From NCBI GenBank assembly GCA_003222455.1, contig QHWF01000102.1, forward strand, positions 1 to 18,569: a stretch of 18,569 nucleotides of DNA. Direction: 5' to 3'. Below, one piece after another: positions 8,388 to 16,495 of this stretch. Within the stretch, counting starts at the first letter, position 1, and every line of letters begins with the position of its first letter. The position numbers and the translations under genes were made by a program. Below the pieces are notes generated by a model. The model saw only the letters and a list, made by a program, of their open reading frames with translations. It did no database searches and was not told the origin of the DNA. This stretch comes from Acidobacteriota bacterium. Lineage in GTDB: Bacteria; Acidobacteriota; Vicinamibacteria; Vicinamibacterales; CAVVIG01.

Positions 8388-8453
8388 AACGCAGAACCCG
8401 CAGAACTCGCAGAACAATCCGGTTTTCTCTGCGGGTTCCGCTAGTTCTGCGTT
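8388..8453. repeat. Long imperfect hairpin built of CGCAGAAC-like octamers (element B)
   Basis: The left arm starts AACGCAGAACCCGCAGAAC and the right arm ends CTAGTTCTGCGTT. The arms pair over about 29 bp with a few mismatches and a loop of about 10 bases. Each arm is itself made of degenerate 8-9-bp CGCAGAAC repeats. On the minus strand it begins 11 bp after the stop of the glycosyltransferase-methyltransferase gene. No T-run follows, so it is not a classical intrinsic terminator. It could act as an mRNA 3'-end stabiliser or weak terminator, or be a mobile repeat. The rest of the gap (8295-8387) shows a TTGACG hexamer (8327-8332, minus strand) without a convincing -10 box. Confidence 0.8.
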
Positions 8454-8464
8454 GATCGTCGTGG

Positions 8465-11281
8465 CTAGGGTTTACGGGCCTTGATCACGAGGTTCCAACC
8501 CATGATCCGGCCGAGGTATCGCCGCGGCACGCGCGCGAGCACTCTCGGGACCGCAGGCGCGTCCATCTGCCGCTGCAGGATTTCGATATCGACGAAGCCG
8601 TGGAACAACTGGCGGAGGCCTGTCCTCGTGTACGCCTTCACGAGCGGATGCGCCGCGGCGTTGTCGGAACGTTCGACGGTGCGCGACATGATCTCACCCA
8701 TCGAATATTTCCTGAGCTGCCCCTCCTTCAGGCCGATGTTCCACATCAGGTTGCGCCAGTAGTGCAGCGAGTCTTCGGCGTAGACCATCACGATGGCACG
8801 TCCGCCCGGCTTCAGCACCCGGAAGATCTCCTGGACGACGTGCCGGGTGTTTGGCGTGTGGTGCAGCACACCGTTGCTGTAGACAACGTCGAACGTGTTG
8901 TCGTCGAACAGGAGCGATTCGGCATCCTGCTGGACGAACTCGCCGGGCAGGCCGCGGACCGCGAAGTTCTCCCTGGCGAGCCGGAGATGTCCGGCCGACA
9001 GATCGACGTCCGTCACGCGGGCGCCGTGGCGCGCGAACTGGGCGAGGTCGGTTCCCATGCCGCCGCCAATCTCCAGCAGCTTCTCGCAGTTGTGACGATC
9101 GAACTCCATCGTCTCCGCCATCCAGGGCGCGTAGGAGCCGTAGCGGTAGTGTTCTGCCTCGAGAAACCACTCTTGTGTATGAGCCGGGGCCACCGTGACG
9201 TAATGGGATCCTGCCGGATCGTGGTTCCACTGGCGCTGGACTTGATCTTTGTAAGCGTCACCGGTGGCGATCACATGCTGGGATCGCGTCAGTCTGTCCG
9301 ATGCCCGCGCGCCGGCGGCGAGCGCCATTCCATCGTCGATCGGTCCCTCCGGACTCCTGGGCTTGCGCCGGAGATCGGGTGCGAGATCCGCCCCGATCGC
9401 GGCGCCGGTGGCGAACAGCCAGAGATTCGCGACGTGACGCGTCCACGAATAGTGGTCCAGCGCGGCTTGACGCGCATTTCGCCCCAAGGCGCGAGCGAGA
9501 TCCGGCTGTGCGGCCAGGGCGACGGCACCCTGGACAAATTGCTCCACGTCGCCGGGCGCGCAGAGGACGGCACGTTCGCGTGTCACGCCGGTCCCGCGCG
9601 CCGCCTCCTCGGATGTCAGCGCCGGGGACAGCACCTGTCCAATCTGTTCGAGATCGCTGGCGACGATCCCGCCGCCGAGCGCCATGTACTCGAACACCTT
9701 GGTCGGCGATCCGAAGAACTTGCTGTCGATCATGTGCGTGCTGTGCGGCGAGACATAGACGTCGCACGCCTTGAGCAGGCGCGCGCCCTCCGCCTGCGCG
9801 ACCCGGCCCGCGAACACGACCCGCTGTTCCAGACCGAACGAGGCCACGGCACGATCCACGAGGTGCTTGAAATGGCCGTCGCCGATCAACAGGAACTTTG
9901 CACCCGGAGCGGCCTGACACACTCGAGGGATCGCCTCGCTCAGCACGTCGATGCCGTGCCAGCCTCCGAATGTGCCCGTGAAGCCAATCACGCGATCGGA
10001 CGGTTCGAACCCCACATCCCTTCTGATCGACTCGCGCTCACTCGAAAGCGGCGGGGCGTAGACCTCGAGATCGACGCCGTTTGGATTCACCAGGATCTTC
10101 GCCGGGTCGACACCGCGCGATACCAGATCGGTGCGGACCTCGGCCGATACCACGCTGATTAACGTCGCCTGTTCGAATGCCAGCGCTTCGGCCTCGAGGT
10201 ACTCGGCTTCGAACACGTACCCGCTGCCTTCGAAACTGCGCCTCATCGAGATCTCGGATCCGTTGTACTCGACGATGTATGGCACGCCGAATTCGGCGCT
10301 GAGCAGCGCGGCCGTCGAGTTCCCGAGGCAGAGCCGTTCGTAGATATATGCCGGGCGTAATTCTTCGAAGGCCGATCGCAGGAGATTCACGTAATGCGGC
10401 GACGCCGACGCGATGTCGTCCTCGTTGTTCGTCGCGCTCGGCGGCGGCATGACGATCTGGCGGATTCCGTAGTCGTCGAGGAGCGGGAACCGGTTCGCCA
10501 TGAAGCACGCAAACGATTCCGTCACCCGCGCCAGCTCCTTCGCGACGTAGCAGGTATGCCCGTAGCTGCCACCGGAGACGATCGGCGCCCAGAAGTCCAT
10601 TCGGAGGTAGACGCCGCAGCCCCGGATGGGGTGCTGTGGATCGGGAAGATGGTCGAGCGGAGGAAATGGGACGGCCTTCGCGGCCTGGCGCGCGTCCCGG
10701 AGAGCGCCGAGCCGCTTGGCGTGCCGAATCATCGGGGCTTGAACGGCCGGCCGGGCGGTTCCAGCAGCTGCCGGCACGGCGTCCGCCGGCGGCGTGTCTC
10801 CAGCAACGTCGGTCACCGGCCGGGCCATCATGCGGCCGATACGCTTCAGGATCCATCCCGGCATTTCCCGCGGCGGCATGTCCCGTAACGCGTAGCTGAC
10901 ACGCCTCGGAATGGAAACCGTGCGCATCACCGGTTCGGCGATCAGCCGGTAGAAATTGATGACGAGCCAATGCCGGCGATAGCTGCCAAGGCGTTCCGTC
11001 GTGACGCACTCGACGGCACCTTCTTCGGGCCAGAAGATCCAGGCGCGTCGCCGCAGTACGAGCGCGCGCTTCAGCAACTTCATCTGCCTGTGATTCGGAC
11101 ATCCGGTTGCGATCTCGATCACCATGCCGAGGCTGGAGTCGTTCTCGAGGGCGGAGACGGCATCGCCGGCGGCAACCGGCAGCGGTGGAATCGCGACGAT
11201 ATGCCGCTCGCTGGTCGCATCGAGGCGCGGCTCATCGATCGTGCCGATGTTTCCACGCCGGTCGACGTACACCGCGCGCAT
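8465..11281 (-). CDS. GT4 glycosyltransferase fused to a class I SAM-dependent methyltransferase
   Basis: A 938-residue two-enzyme protein. Residues 1-~215 form an N-terminal region shared with the other two glycosyltransferases here (WIFWPEEGAVECVTTERL, 81-98) plus a Pro/Ala-rich linker. Residues ~220-625 are an intact GT-B glycosyltransferase: SGGSYGHT loop (236-243), EYNGSE (338-343), LVNPNGVD (397-404), FLLIGDG (463-469) and FFGSPTKVFEYMALGGG (522-538) with the donor-site Glu531. A variable linker (~630-668) leads to a methyltransferase (~672-938) with motif I LLEIGGGMGTD (735-745), DVDLSAGH (758-765) and SNGVLHHTP (802-810). It probably adds a sugar and then methylates the product, or the two activities share a site on the glycan (inference). 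It starts 2 bp after the small membrane protein gene at 11284-11529. The methyltransferase and N-terminal halves have a close paralogue in 3505-6276. Specificity cannot be read from sequence. Confidence 0.92.
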   Translation of the reverse strand: MRAVYVDRRGNIGTIDEPRLDATSERHIVAIPPLPVAAGDAVSALENDSSLGMVIEIATGCPNHRQMKLLKRALVLRRRAWIFWPEEGAVECVTTERLGSYRRHWLVINFYRLIAEPVMRTVSIPRRVSYALRDMPPREMPGWILKRIGRMMARPVTDVAGDTPPADAVPAAAGTARPAVQAPMIRHAKRLGALRDARQAAKAVPFPPLDHLPDPQHPIRGCGVYLRMDFWAPIVSGGSYGHTCYVAKELARVTESFACFMANRFPLLDDYGIRQIVMPPPSATNNEDDIASASPHYVNLLRSAFEELRPAYIYERLCLGNSTAALLSAEFGVPYIVEYNGSEISMRRSFEGSGYVFEAEYLEAEALAFEQATLISVVSAEVRTDLVSRGVDPAKILVNPNGVDLEVYAPPLSSERESIRRDVGFEPSDRVIGFTGTFGGWHGIDVLSEAIPRVCQAAPGAKFLLIGDGHFKHLVDRAVASFGLEQRVVFAGRVAQAEGARLLKACDVYVSPHSTHMIDSKFFGSPTKVFEYMALGGGIVASDLEQIGQVLSPALTSEEAARGTGVTRERAVLCAPGDVEQFVQGAVALAAQPDLARALGRNARQAALDHYSWTRHVANLWLFATGAAIGADLAPDLRRKPRSPEGPIDDGMALAAGARASDRLTRSQHVIATGDAYKDQVQRQWNHDPAGSHYVTVAPAHTQEWFLEAEHYRYGSYAPWMAETMEFDRHNCEKLLEIGGGMGTDLAQFARHGARVTDVDLSAGHLRLARENFAVRGLPGEFVQQDAESLLFDDNTFDVVYSNGVLHHTPNTRHVVQEIFRVLKPGGRAIVMVYAEDSLHYWRNLMWNIGLKEGQLRKYSMGEIMSRTVERSDNAAAHPLVKAYTRTGLRQLFHGFVDIEILQRQMDAPAVPRVLARVPRRYLGRIMGWNLVIKARKP

Positions 11282-11283
11282 CG

Positions 11284-11529
11284 TCAGTCCCTCATCGACC
11301 CGGGTCGCCGTGTCATGAGCAGCCGGAGCTTCTCCTGGACCGCCCAGCGCAACCCGTATCGGATTACGTCACTTGTCCATCTCACGAGCATCATGAGCTC
11401 GGCCCGGAGAATCAGTGTCTCCTCAAAAATGCCGTTGACAACGATCACGATGACGATCGCCGCAAATTGTGACCAGCTGGCAAGCTTGTCGGTTGTGCGT
11501 GTGAGGAATGGCGTCCGATCACCCCTCAT
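11284..11529 (-). CDS. Small single-TM protein, paralogue of the one at 16328-16495
   Basis: An 81-residue protein. The ATG at 11529 overlaps the end of the oxidoreductase gene by 11 bp (ATGAGGGGTGA), and the stop is 2 bp before the glycosyltransferase-methyltransferase start; this coupling supports the start over longer in-frame options. Residues ~20-33 (SQFAAIVIVIVVNG) form one hydrophobic segment. A charged region follows, then a probable amphipathic helix with the motif LRWAVQEKLRLL (60-71) and a basic tail. The same layout and motif (LRWIVLEKLQSL) occur in the 55-residue protein at 16328-16495. I do not recognise the family. It is not DUF5989, the small protein common in such loci, which has a different layout. 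A membrane anchor or adaptor for biosynthetic enzymes is plausible, but only inferred from context. Confidence 0.75.
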   Translation of the reverse strand: MRGDRTPFLTRTTDKLASWSQFAAIVIVIVVNGIFEETLILRAELMMLVRWTSDVIRYGLRWAVQEKLRLLMTRRPGSMRD

Positions 11530-14167
11530 CGGCAGCCCGTCCCACCAGAAGATCCTCGATCGAGAGCGCGACGGCACTTGTCTCGGCGAGCTCGTCGAAC
11601 GGAATCGGCGACGGACCGCCGGAGGCAACGGCGTCGCCGAACCGGCTCAATTCTTCGAAGTGCCCCTTGTCTGCGTCGTGGGCCTGCCACAGGACGGAAC
11701 CGTCGCTGCCCTTGATCAACCGTTTGAAATCGTCGACCACATACGTCTCGCCGTCGCAGAACACCTCGATCCGCTCTTTTCCAAGGCCAGTTTTCGGACC
11801 GAGCGACGTGTACAGCAAGTGGGCGAGGCTTCCATTTTCGTACCCGATCGTCGCGCTGAAGTTGTCGTTGCGCTGATATGGGAGAGTGCCCGGATCGATC
11901 GGCGTTGCGGCGATCGATTTCACCGGCGCACCTGCCAGGAACCGAAAGACGTCGTACATGTGGCACGCCTCGCCGATGTTGCGTCCACCACCCTGCGGAC
12001 CGTGCACCCAGTGGTCGAGCGGAATGTAACCGGCGTTGAGCCGGTACTCGACCACCACCGGCGCCCGGCGGCCGTCGATGAGCGTCTTGATCATCGTGAG
12101 GGCCGGCGAGAACCGGCGGTTGAACCCGACGAGCAGCAGCGGCGCGCTCTCGAGGCCGTGATAGACGGCGGCAATGCGATCCAGCTCGCGCCACGACAAC
12201 GCGAGCGGTTTCTCGACGAATACGTGTTTGCCGGCTTCGAGCGCCCGCACCACCTGATCGGCGTGCTCGTGATGGCGCGTCGCGATGACGACAACGTCGA
12301 TGCTGTGATCCTGAAGAACCTGCCCCAGGTCGGAGGCGAGAACCTCGACCTGGTTCTCTCGAGCGAAGTTGCCGCCCTGCGACGCGTTACGGCTGACGAC
12401 CGCCTTCAGGAAGAACCGGTCGCGTCGCTTTTTCATCTGCGGTACGAGCATCGAGGTCCCGAACGACCCGGCGCCAACCAGCGCGTAATTCAGCGGGCCG
12501 GCCGCCGTCTTGCGATGGCCGCGTATGACCACCCGTGTCGAATCGGGAGGCTCCGGCAGGTCGCGGGTGTCGTCGGGATATCGGATCAGCACGCCAAGCG
12601 GCTGCGCGCTGGTCCCGTCCGCGAGCGCGCGATACGCGCCGGGCGCCTCGTCCACTGAAATCACGCGGTCGATGAGCGGCTGGACGTCGATCCGCCCGCG
12701 CGCCATCAACTCGAGATAGGCCTGCATGTTGCGGTTCAAGGTCCAGCGGACGTAGGCGAACGGGTAATCGTGGCCCTCGATCTCGTAGGCGGGATCGTAC
12801 CGGCCCGGCCCGTAGGACGTGCTCATCAGGAGATCGATCTCCTTCCGATAGAACGCGTCGCGCTCGACCTTCAACCCAACGTCGCCGACGATGACGACCG
12901 TGCCCTTGGCGCGGGTGACGTCCATCGCGAGGTTCACGACCGCATGCGATTTCGTCGCAGCCGTGATGATGGTGCGGTCTGCTCCCCCACCGCCGGTCAC
13001 GTCGCGTACCACGGCTTTCAGCGTGTCGGTATCGCTCGCGCCCTGTGCCATCCCCAGTGTCCGCGCCCGATCGACGCGAGCCGGGTCGAGATCGAGCCCA
13101 ATCACGTCGCAACCCGCGCTGCGCAGGAGCTGCGCGGTGATCTGGCCGATGAGGCCGAGCCCCAGGACCACCACCCGTTCGCCCAGCTGCGGCGCGGCCC
13201 GGCGCACGCCTTGAAGCGCGATCGCCCCGACCGTCGTGGACGCCGCGAGGTTCACGGGACAACCCGGCGGAATGCGGCAAACAAGGTTGCGCTTCACGGC
13301 GACGTACTCGGCGTGGTTCGCCTGACCGGCGCCGGCGCACGCCACGAGATCGCCGGCTGCCAGATCGGCGATGCGATCGCCGACGCCGACAACCTCGCCG
13401 GCAGCCGAATACCCGACCCCCCATCCCTGCGTGTCGAGCTCGTTCACGGGCAGGCCGCCGGCAGTCTTCGGTGCGGTGCCGGCTGCGACAGTCGACAAGG
13501 TGACGCGTGACCGTCCTGCCGCGCCTGCGGTCGTGACCACGATGGTGACTTCGTGCGATCCCTTCGGATCGAAGATCAGCGTGTCTTCGAACGGACCGAT
13601 CTCGTACGTGCGCGAACCAATCCAGCTCGCTCCGCCTTCATTCAGCAGACCGATTGCGATCGCGCCGGCCTCCACGCGTCCCTGGACGCGCACGACGGGC
13701 GCATGATCCGCGGGGAGCGCGATCGGCTGGGAGACAATCTGATAACCCGCGGGGGTCTCGTCGGTGACGAGCGTGATCCCGCGATCGCTGCTTGTCAGCG
13801 CCGCGTCGGGAGTGGCTTGCGTCCACGAGAGACCGTCGATCGCGACCGACGCCATCGCGCGCGCGGCCGGCGGCGGTCGAAGCCGCGCCACCCGGCGTCT
13901 GGCCATCCGTGCGATGCGATCGATCGCCTTTCGCGGATCGCGCAGCGACGCCCGCAGGTAGTGTTGTGCGAGGCTGGCGTACTCGATTCCACGTTCGACC
14001 GGCGAGCTGCCTGGCGCCACTGTCGCGGTCGAACGCAACGGTGCGATTTCTGTGCCGACGCTGATCAGCGAATAGTGCACGCGGACCAGCACCGACCCTG
14101 GTTCGACAATCGGACGCGGCACGCGCGCGACAACCGCGCCGGCGCTATTCAGGAGAATCTGACGCAT
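11519..14167 (-). CDS. Bi-domain oxidoreductase: MDR dehydrogenase + Gfo/Idh/MocA dehydrogenase
   Basis: An 882-residue protein. Residues 1-~530 are a medium-chain dehydrogenase with a start-proximal SLISVGTE (33-40), GYSAAGEVVGVGD (252-264) and the nucleotide-binding GLGLIG (336-341). Residues ~558-880 are a Gfo/Idh/MocA unit with GAGSFG (565-570), EKPLAL (652-657) and GGGRNIGEACH (726-736), whose His is the usual catalytic position. This fusion recurs in exopolysaccharide loci beside heparinase-like genes and is thought to process sugar precursors; the exact substrate is unknown. It is longer than the usual ~710 residues because of an apparent β-rich insert at ~105-245 within the dehydrogenase part. 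ATG 14167 is chosen over ATG 14182 because a GGGA (minus strand, 14177-14180) sits 9 bp upstream and MRQILLNSAG matches the family N-terminus. The gene begins after hairpin element C and its end overlaps the small membrane protein gene. Confidence 0.93.
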   Translation of the reverse strand: MRQILLNSAGAVVARVPRPIVEPGSVLVRVHYSLISVGTEIAPLRSTATVAPGSSPVERGIEYASLAQHYLRASLRDPRKAIDRIARMARRRVARLRPPPAARAMASVAIDGLSWTQATPDAALTSSDRGITLVTDETPAGYQIVSQPIALPADHAPVVRVQGRVEAGAIAIGLLNEGGASWIGSRTYEIGPFEDTLIFDPKGSHEVTIVVTTAGAAGRSRVTLSTVAAGTAPKTAGGLPVNELDTQGWGVGYSAAGEVVGVGDRIADLAAGDLVACAGAGQANHAEYVAVKRNLVCRIPPGCPVNLAASTTVGAIALQGVRRAAPQLGERVVVLGLGLIGQITAQLLRSAGCDVIGLDLDPARVDRARTLGMAQGASDTDTLKAVVRDVTGGGGADRTIITAATKSHAVVNLAMDVTRAKGTVVIVGDVGLKVERDAFYRKEIDLLMSTSYGPGRYDPAYEIEGHDYPFAYVRWTLNRNMQAYLELMARGRIDVQPLIDRVISVDEAPGAYRALADGTSAQPLGVLIRYPDDTRDLPEPPDSTRVVIRGHRKTAAGPLNYALVGAGSFGTSMLVPQMKKRRDRFFLKAVVSRNASQGGNFARENQVEVLASDLGQVLQDHSIDVVVIATRHHEHADQVVRALEAGKHVFVEKPLALSWRELDRIAAVYHGLESAPLLLVGFNRRFSPALTMIKTLIDGRRAPVVVEYRLNAGYIPLDHWVHGPQGGGRNIGEACHMYDVFRFLAGAPVKSIAATPIDPGTLPYQRNDNFSATIGYENGSLAHLLYTSLGPKTGLGKERIEVFCDGETYVVDDFKRLIKGSDGSVLWQAHDADKGHFEELSRFGDAVASGGPSPIPFDELAETSAVALSIEDLLVGRAADEG

Positions 14168-14184
14168 GTTCGCAGATCCCATTT

Positions 14185-14230
14185 ACCGCGGAGGACGCGG
14201 AGGACGCGGAGGTTCCCCGTCCTCCGTGGT
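14185..14230. repeat. Intergenic hairpin with tandem GGAGGACGC units (element C)
   Basis: The left arm ACCGCGGAGGACGCGG (14185-14200) pairs imperfectly with the right arm CCCCGTCCTCCGTGGT (14215-14230). The loop contains a further repeat of the same unit. It lies in the 79-bp gap between the heparinase stop (14247) and the oxidoreductase start (14167). Its architecture resembles element B although its sequence differs. There is no T-tract, so termination is uncertain. Confidence 0.75.
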
Positions 14231-14246
14231 GGACTGTCATCACTAC

Positions 14247-16331
14247 TCAGACGCACCTGGCCCCATTCGTCAGCGCCTCGGTGACAGCGGATCGTTCATC
14301 GAGAGTCAGCCGCGTTTCGGCAAACAGGTACGACCCTTCAATCGGAACGGCCACCGTCGCTCGCCAGACCAGGACCGTTGTGACCACCTTCACGCCATAA
14401 CTCGGCGACACCCACCCTGGTTCGATCGAGATCGTGAAGCTCGCAATGGTCTCGTCCGGCAGCACCCAGACTGTCCTGCCGTCGCACGACAGGCACACGT
14501 CGGTCCCGTGCACTTCCGGGGTGACTGCCGGATCGAGATGGAAACGCCACACGAGCGCGTGGTTGCCGGCGCCCGATACGCGATCCCACACGAGCACCCG
14601 CGGCCGCTCGTGATCCGCGAAGAAAGCCCGAGTATGCGAGACCGGTGAAGCCAGGCGCGTGTAGCCGGAATGGCCGCCGCGAAAACAGTCGACCCGATCG
14701 GAGACGTGAACGACCGGTTCGATCGGTCGGGCGTCGTAGTGCAGCTGCCAGAGCGCATCGGGGCCGAGGAATCGATTCAGCTCTTCGTCATCGACCAGCA
14801 GCGTGTTGTGAAACGCCGTGCTCCGGAACCTGTTCCGCCACTCACGCGAGGCGGTGTACAGATAAGCGCCGCAATCGGTCACCACATTGAACCCGTTCAG
14901 GAACAGCTCGAAGCTCAGAATGTCGTTGTGCCCGTGGCCGCCCCGGCCGCGCATCCCCACGTCCCCGCAATCCGCGATGAGATGCGCCTGCGGCGTGCGC
15001 AGCACGTAGAAACCGCCGTCTGAAAACGCGACCGAGCCTGGCGGTGCCTGAGGAGCCACGGCGCGAAATCGACTCGTCGCCTTGGGGCCAAGCAGCCAGA
15101 AGGTCTCTTCCCAGCATCGGCCCGCCGACGACCTGAAGTCTCCGCGGTCGAACAGGACGGCGGCGTGCGACAGCAGATAACGATGATCAGTCATCGGTTG
15201 CGAACCGAGGATCTGCACGCGCCCATCGTCGGCATCGCCGATGAGCGGCGAACGTCCGTCGGGCTTGGTGTAGGCCTGAACGAACTCGCACATGCGCTCG
15301 AGCCGCTTCCAACAGGGATCCGCCGGCTCTTCGCCGTGCCGTCGCAGCAGTTCGTAACTCGTGAGAAAGGCCTCGAGCACCAATCGGTGATACGCCGTGG
15401 CAGCTTCGAAGTCCACGCCGTCGGGTGTGGTCTGCTGAAAGATCTCCTGCTCGACGATCTCGCGGCCGATCGCCAGCCATCGTCGCGCGGCGCGGGCGCG
15501 CCGGAAGAAGCAGCCGAGAAACACGAGGCCCACGCCGTCGCACAGGTAGTGGTTCCCGTTGACGTCGCCCTTCTCGAGGTGCTTGACGATGAACTCGCCG
15601 TGCAGGAACAGCGCCCGCAGGAAGCGGCTGCGGAAGAACGCCTCGCGGCAGGCCTGGGACGCTGCGAACAAATGGAATCCCCAGATCCAGCTGACGGCGC
15701 GCAATGCGACGTCCATCGCGCACGCCCAGTTCACGCCGTGCGACAGGGGGTTGGCGCCGATCCAATCCATGGTTTCCGCGACGAACTCGGTCGCGTACCG
15801 TTCGTCGCCGGTGAGCCAGTATGCCTGGCCCAGGCGCGTGAAGTGCTGGCAGCGACTGAGCTCCCACGGCACCTTGACATCGCTCGGCCGATCGAGCTCG
15901 TTGTATTCGATGTCGGCCCAGTACGCTGCCGGCCACTGACGACCCGTTTTGAAGTCGGTGTGCCATGGCAGCCGCGGGCCGAGTTGCCGCGAACCGGAAC
16001 CCAGCAGATCGAATTCGTGGCGCAGCCGCGCCTCGGCTGCGCGCGTGATATCGAGGTGGCCGTCCGGGTACTCCGCCGTGAATCGTTTGACGATCGCGGA
16101 CCGCTCCGAGCTCGACACGAAGAACGGCTGGTCCGCCAGTTCACTCCACAACCGATCCACGTCGCGCGCACCGAGCAGGACGAGCAACGCGCGTTCGGTG
16201 AGGAGGCGCGGGTACAGATAGGCCCACGGGCGCCTGGCGCGACGCCTCGCCGAGTCGATCGCGCGCCACACGAGATATCGCGGCGAGCGGCGAAGGGCTC
16301 GATGGAGGCGCGATCGAACGCCGTCGATCAT
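14247..16331 (-). CDS. Heparinase II/III-family (alginate lyase-like) protein, copy 1
   Basis: A 694-residue protein. The ATG at 16331 overlaps the stop of the small membrane protein gene (ATGA) and begins MIDGVRSRLH; the longer frame to 16427 only reads the small gene out of frame. A basic N-terminus (~1-50) precedes an (α/α) toroid (~95-420) and a β-sandwich heparinase II/III domain (~435-690). Likely lyase motifs are intact: NGNH (258-261), YHR (314-316), GHGHND (465-470) and FRSTAFHNT (502-510). It probably cleaves a uronate-containing glycan by β-elimination. No signal peptide is visible, which is notable for a polysaccharide lyase. It is a diverged paralogue of the protein at 6273-8294, sharing RLRHEFDLLGSG and the PWEL(S/A)RCQH motif. 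A hairpin repeat (element C) follows its stop. Confidence 0.9.
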   Translation of the reverse strand: MIDGVRSRLHRALRRSPRYLVWRAIDSARRRARRPWAYLYPRLLTERALLVLLGARDVDRLWSELADQPFFVSSSERSAIVKRFTAEYPDGHLDITRAAEARLRHEFDLLGSGSRQLGPRLPWHTDFKTGRQWPAAYWADIEYNELDRPSDVKVPWELSRCQHFTRLGQAYWLTGDERYATEFVAETMDWIGANPLSHGVNWACAMDVALRAVSWIWGFHLFAASQACREAFFRSRFLRALFLHGEFIVKHLEKGDVNGNHYLCDGVGLVFLGCFFRRARAARRWLAIGREIVEQEIFQQTTPDGVDFEAATAYHRLVLEAFLTSYELLRRHGEEPADPCWKRLERMCEFVQAYTKPDGRSPLIGDADDGRVQILGSQPMTDHRYLLSHAAVLFDRGDFRSSAGRCWEETFWLLGPKATSRFRAVAPQAPPGSVAFSDGGFYVLRTPQAHLIADCGDVGMRGRGGHGHNDILSFELFLNGFNVVTDCGAYLYTASREWRNRFRSTAFHNTLLVDDEELNRFLGPDALWQLHYDARPIEPVVHVSDRVDCFRGGHSGYTRLASPVSHTRAFFADHERPRVLVWDRVSGAGNHALVWRFHLDPAVTPEVHGTDVCLSCDGRTVWVLPDETIASFTISIEPGWVSPSYGVKVVTTVLVWRATVAVPIEGSYLFAETRLTLDERSAVTEALTNGARCV

Positions 16332-16495
16332 CGATGCCCTCCACGCCAGAGCGACTGGAGCTTCTCCAGGACGATCCACCTGAGTCGCTCCAGGACGAAA
16401 TCGCGGGTGGCCGTGAACGACAACCACATTTCCCGCAGGACGTCGTCCAGCACAATGACGAACACGATGAACGCGAAGATGAACCAGTCGGTCAT
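16328..16495 (-). CDS. Small single-TM protein (55 residues), also in frame with the upstream membrane protein
   Basis: From the ATG at 16495 the product is 55 residues. One hydrophobic segment (~3-17, DWFIFAFIVFVIVLD) is followed by a charged region and the motif LRWIVLEKLQSLW (38-50). Layout and motif match the 81-residue protein at 11284-11529. AGG (minus strand, within the last repeat unit) sits about 7 bp upstream as a possible ribosome site. The stop overlaps the heparinase start by ATGA. The same frame is open upstream through the tandem repeat to the large membrane protein, so the segment may be made separately, as residues 667-721 of a fusion, or both. The function is unknown. Confidence 0.7.
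   Translation of the reverse strand: MTDWFIFAFIVFVIVLDDVLREMWLSFTATRDFVLERLRWIVLEKLQSLWRGGHR

Noticed and set aside
8388..8453. Intrinsic (rho-independent) terminator
   Set aside because: The stem is strong but neither strand has a T-run after it, so I list it as a hairpin repeat only.
16332..16427. Longer start for heparinase copy 1 (MVVVHGHPRF)
   Set aside because: This stretch reads the small membrane protein gene out of frame; the ATGA overlap at 16331 is the better start.
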